Source: Bacteroidota bacterium (GTDB lineage Bacteria; Bacteroidota; Bacteroidia; Chitinophagales; Chitinophagaceae). From it: a stretch of DNA of 7,841 nt. Below are positions 7,200 to 7,841 of this stretch, one piece after another. The position numbers and the translations under genes were made by a program. Below the pieces are notes generated by a model. That model did not search any database and was not told the origin of the DNA. It worked only from the letters and a program-made list of their open reading frames with translations. Within the stretch, counting starts at the first letter, position 1. Each line of letters opens with the position of its first letter. The DNA is taken from contig JAEWJV010000079.1 in NCBI GenBank assembly GCA_023386395.1, forward strand, positions 1 to 7,841, read 5' to 3'.

Positions 7200-7841
7200 A
7201 TGCAACCAATTGCGAAACAGCGTTTTCTTGCGCTGGATGTTTTCAGGGGCATGACCATTTGCCTTATGATTATTGTGAATACGCCGGGTAACGGCGCAAC
7301 CACTTTTGCACCGCTTGAACATGCGCACTGGAACGGGTTCACGCCCACAGACCTTGTGTTTCCGTCTTTCATGTTTGCTGTGGGCAATGCCATGAGTTTT
7401 GTTATGCGCCGCTGGAGCGAAATGGCTACCGGTGCAGTGCTTGGCAAAATTTTTAAACGCACACTTATCATTTTTTTATGTGGCTATCTGTTATATTGGT
7501 TTCCTTTTTTTGAGTACAACGATCAGCATCATCTTATATTATCACCCATTGCCAATACAAGAATATTCGGCGTGCTTCAACGCATAGCGCTGGCTTACTG
7601 TTTTGCATCGCTGATGTTATATTTTTTAGGAACGAGAACTACAGTTGTTATCACCATTCTTATACTTCTATTATATTGGCCGGTGATGATTTATTTTGGC
7701 AGCGGCGCAGATCCGCTTGATGTGCATACCAATGCTGTTTTGCATTTGGATACCTGGCTTATTGGCGAACATCATTTATACAGGGGCGAAGGCTTTCCAT
7801 TTGATCCCGAAGGTTTATTAAGTACGTTTCCGAGTATTGGC
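7200..7841 (+). CDS. HGSNAT/NagX-like (DUF5009) integral membrane acetyltransferase, 3'-truncated by the window
   Basis: The first 214 residues match bacterial relatives of heparan-alpha-glucosaminide N-acetyltransferase (COG4299), which are thought to pass an acetyl group from cytosolic acetyl-CoA across the inner membrane to an amino-sugar substrate. Visible features: LDVFRGMTICLMIIVNTPG (12-30), LEHAHWNG followed by TPTDLVFPSFMF (39-59), RIFGVLQRIALAY (121-133) and FDPEGLLSTFPSIG at the window edge. H41 aligns with the active-site histidine of the human enzyme (HASWNG). Membrane segments are predicted at about 10-27, 52-69, 87-104, 122-144 and 147-167. The family is usually about 370-390 residues, so a little over half is present. 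The start is the ATG at 7200-7202; the frame stays open to the last base. Substrate is unproven; a cell-wall or glycan amino sugar is the usual guess. It follows the DUF2905 gene by 85 bases and may be in the same operon. Confidence 0.94.
   Translation, partial: MQPIAKQRFLALDVFRGMTICLMIIVNTPGNGATTFAPLEHAHWNGFTPTDLVFPSFMFAVGNAMSFVMRRWSEMATGAVLGKIFKRTLIIFLCGYLLYWFPFFEYNDQHHLILSPIANTRIFGVLQRIALAYCFASLMLYFLGTRTTVVITILILLLYWPVMIYFGSGADPLDVHTNAVLHLDTWLIGEHHLYRGEGFPFDPEGLLSTFPSIG

Overview
The window looks like a chromosomal piece of a Bacteroidota genome, most likely Chitinophagaceae or a close relative. Four things point there. DNA gyrase B has the roughly 650-residue form common in this phylum. 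A good TTG/TAnnTTTG-type promoter lies upstream of gyrB. Start codons are preceded by A/T-rich leaders rather than Shine-Dalgarno sequences. The intergenic spaces hold palindromic elements of a kind I associate with this phylum. The family assignment is inference; the phylum is fairly secure.

Layout. (1) 1-1170, plus strand: the 3' part of a biotin-dependent acyl-CoA carboxylase carboxyltransferase (beta) subunit of the methylcrotonyl-CoA type. (2) 1195-1279: an imperfect inverted repeat built from 7-base units. (3) 1297-1587, minus: a small Ser/Thr/Asn-rich lipoprotein. (4) 1588-1760: a divergent intergenic region carrying the gyrB promoter. (5) 1761-3734, plus: complete gyrB, closed by a strong terminator at 3763-3792. 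(6) 3735-4180: no credible gene, but six 21-base tandem repeats and a bidirectional terminator. (7) 4181-4651, minus: a soluble protein of unknown function. (8) 4652-5023: AT-rich, with a perfect short hairpin. (9) 5024-5482, plus: an AT-rich orphan gene predicted to encode an N-terminal helical (possibly winged-helix) region, a coiled coil and a C-terminal membrane anchor. (10) 5605-6606, minus: a membrane-anchored alpha/beta hydrolase. (11) 6693-6774: a MITE-like palindromic element. (12) 6890-7114, plus: a two-helix DUF2905 membrane protein. (13) 7200-7841, plus: the 5' part of a multi-pass acetyltransferase of the HGSNAT/NagX (DUF5009) family, running off the window.

The genes do not form one pathway. 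They are mostly single-gene units in alternating orientation with spacers between them; only the DUF2905 and HGSNAT-like genes (85-base gap, same strand) could plausibly be co-transcribed. I found no complete transposon, phage module, CRISPR array, tRNA or rRNA, and no clear multi-gene novel system. The parts most worth a second look are the intergenic repeats, four structurally different kinds in 7.8 kb, and the AT-rich orphan at 5024-5482.
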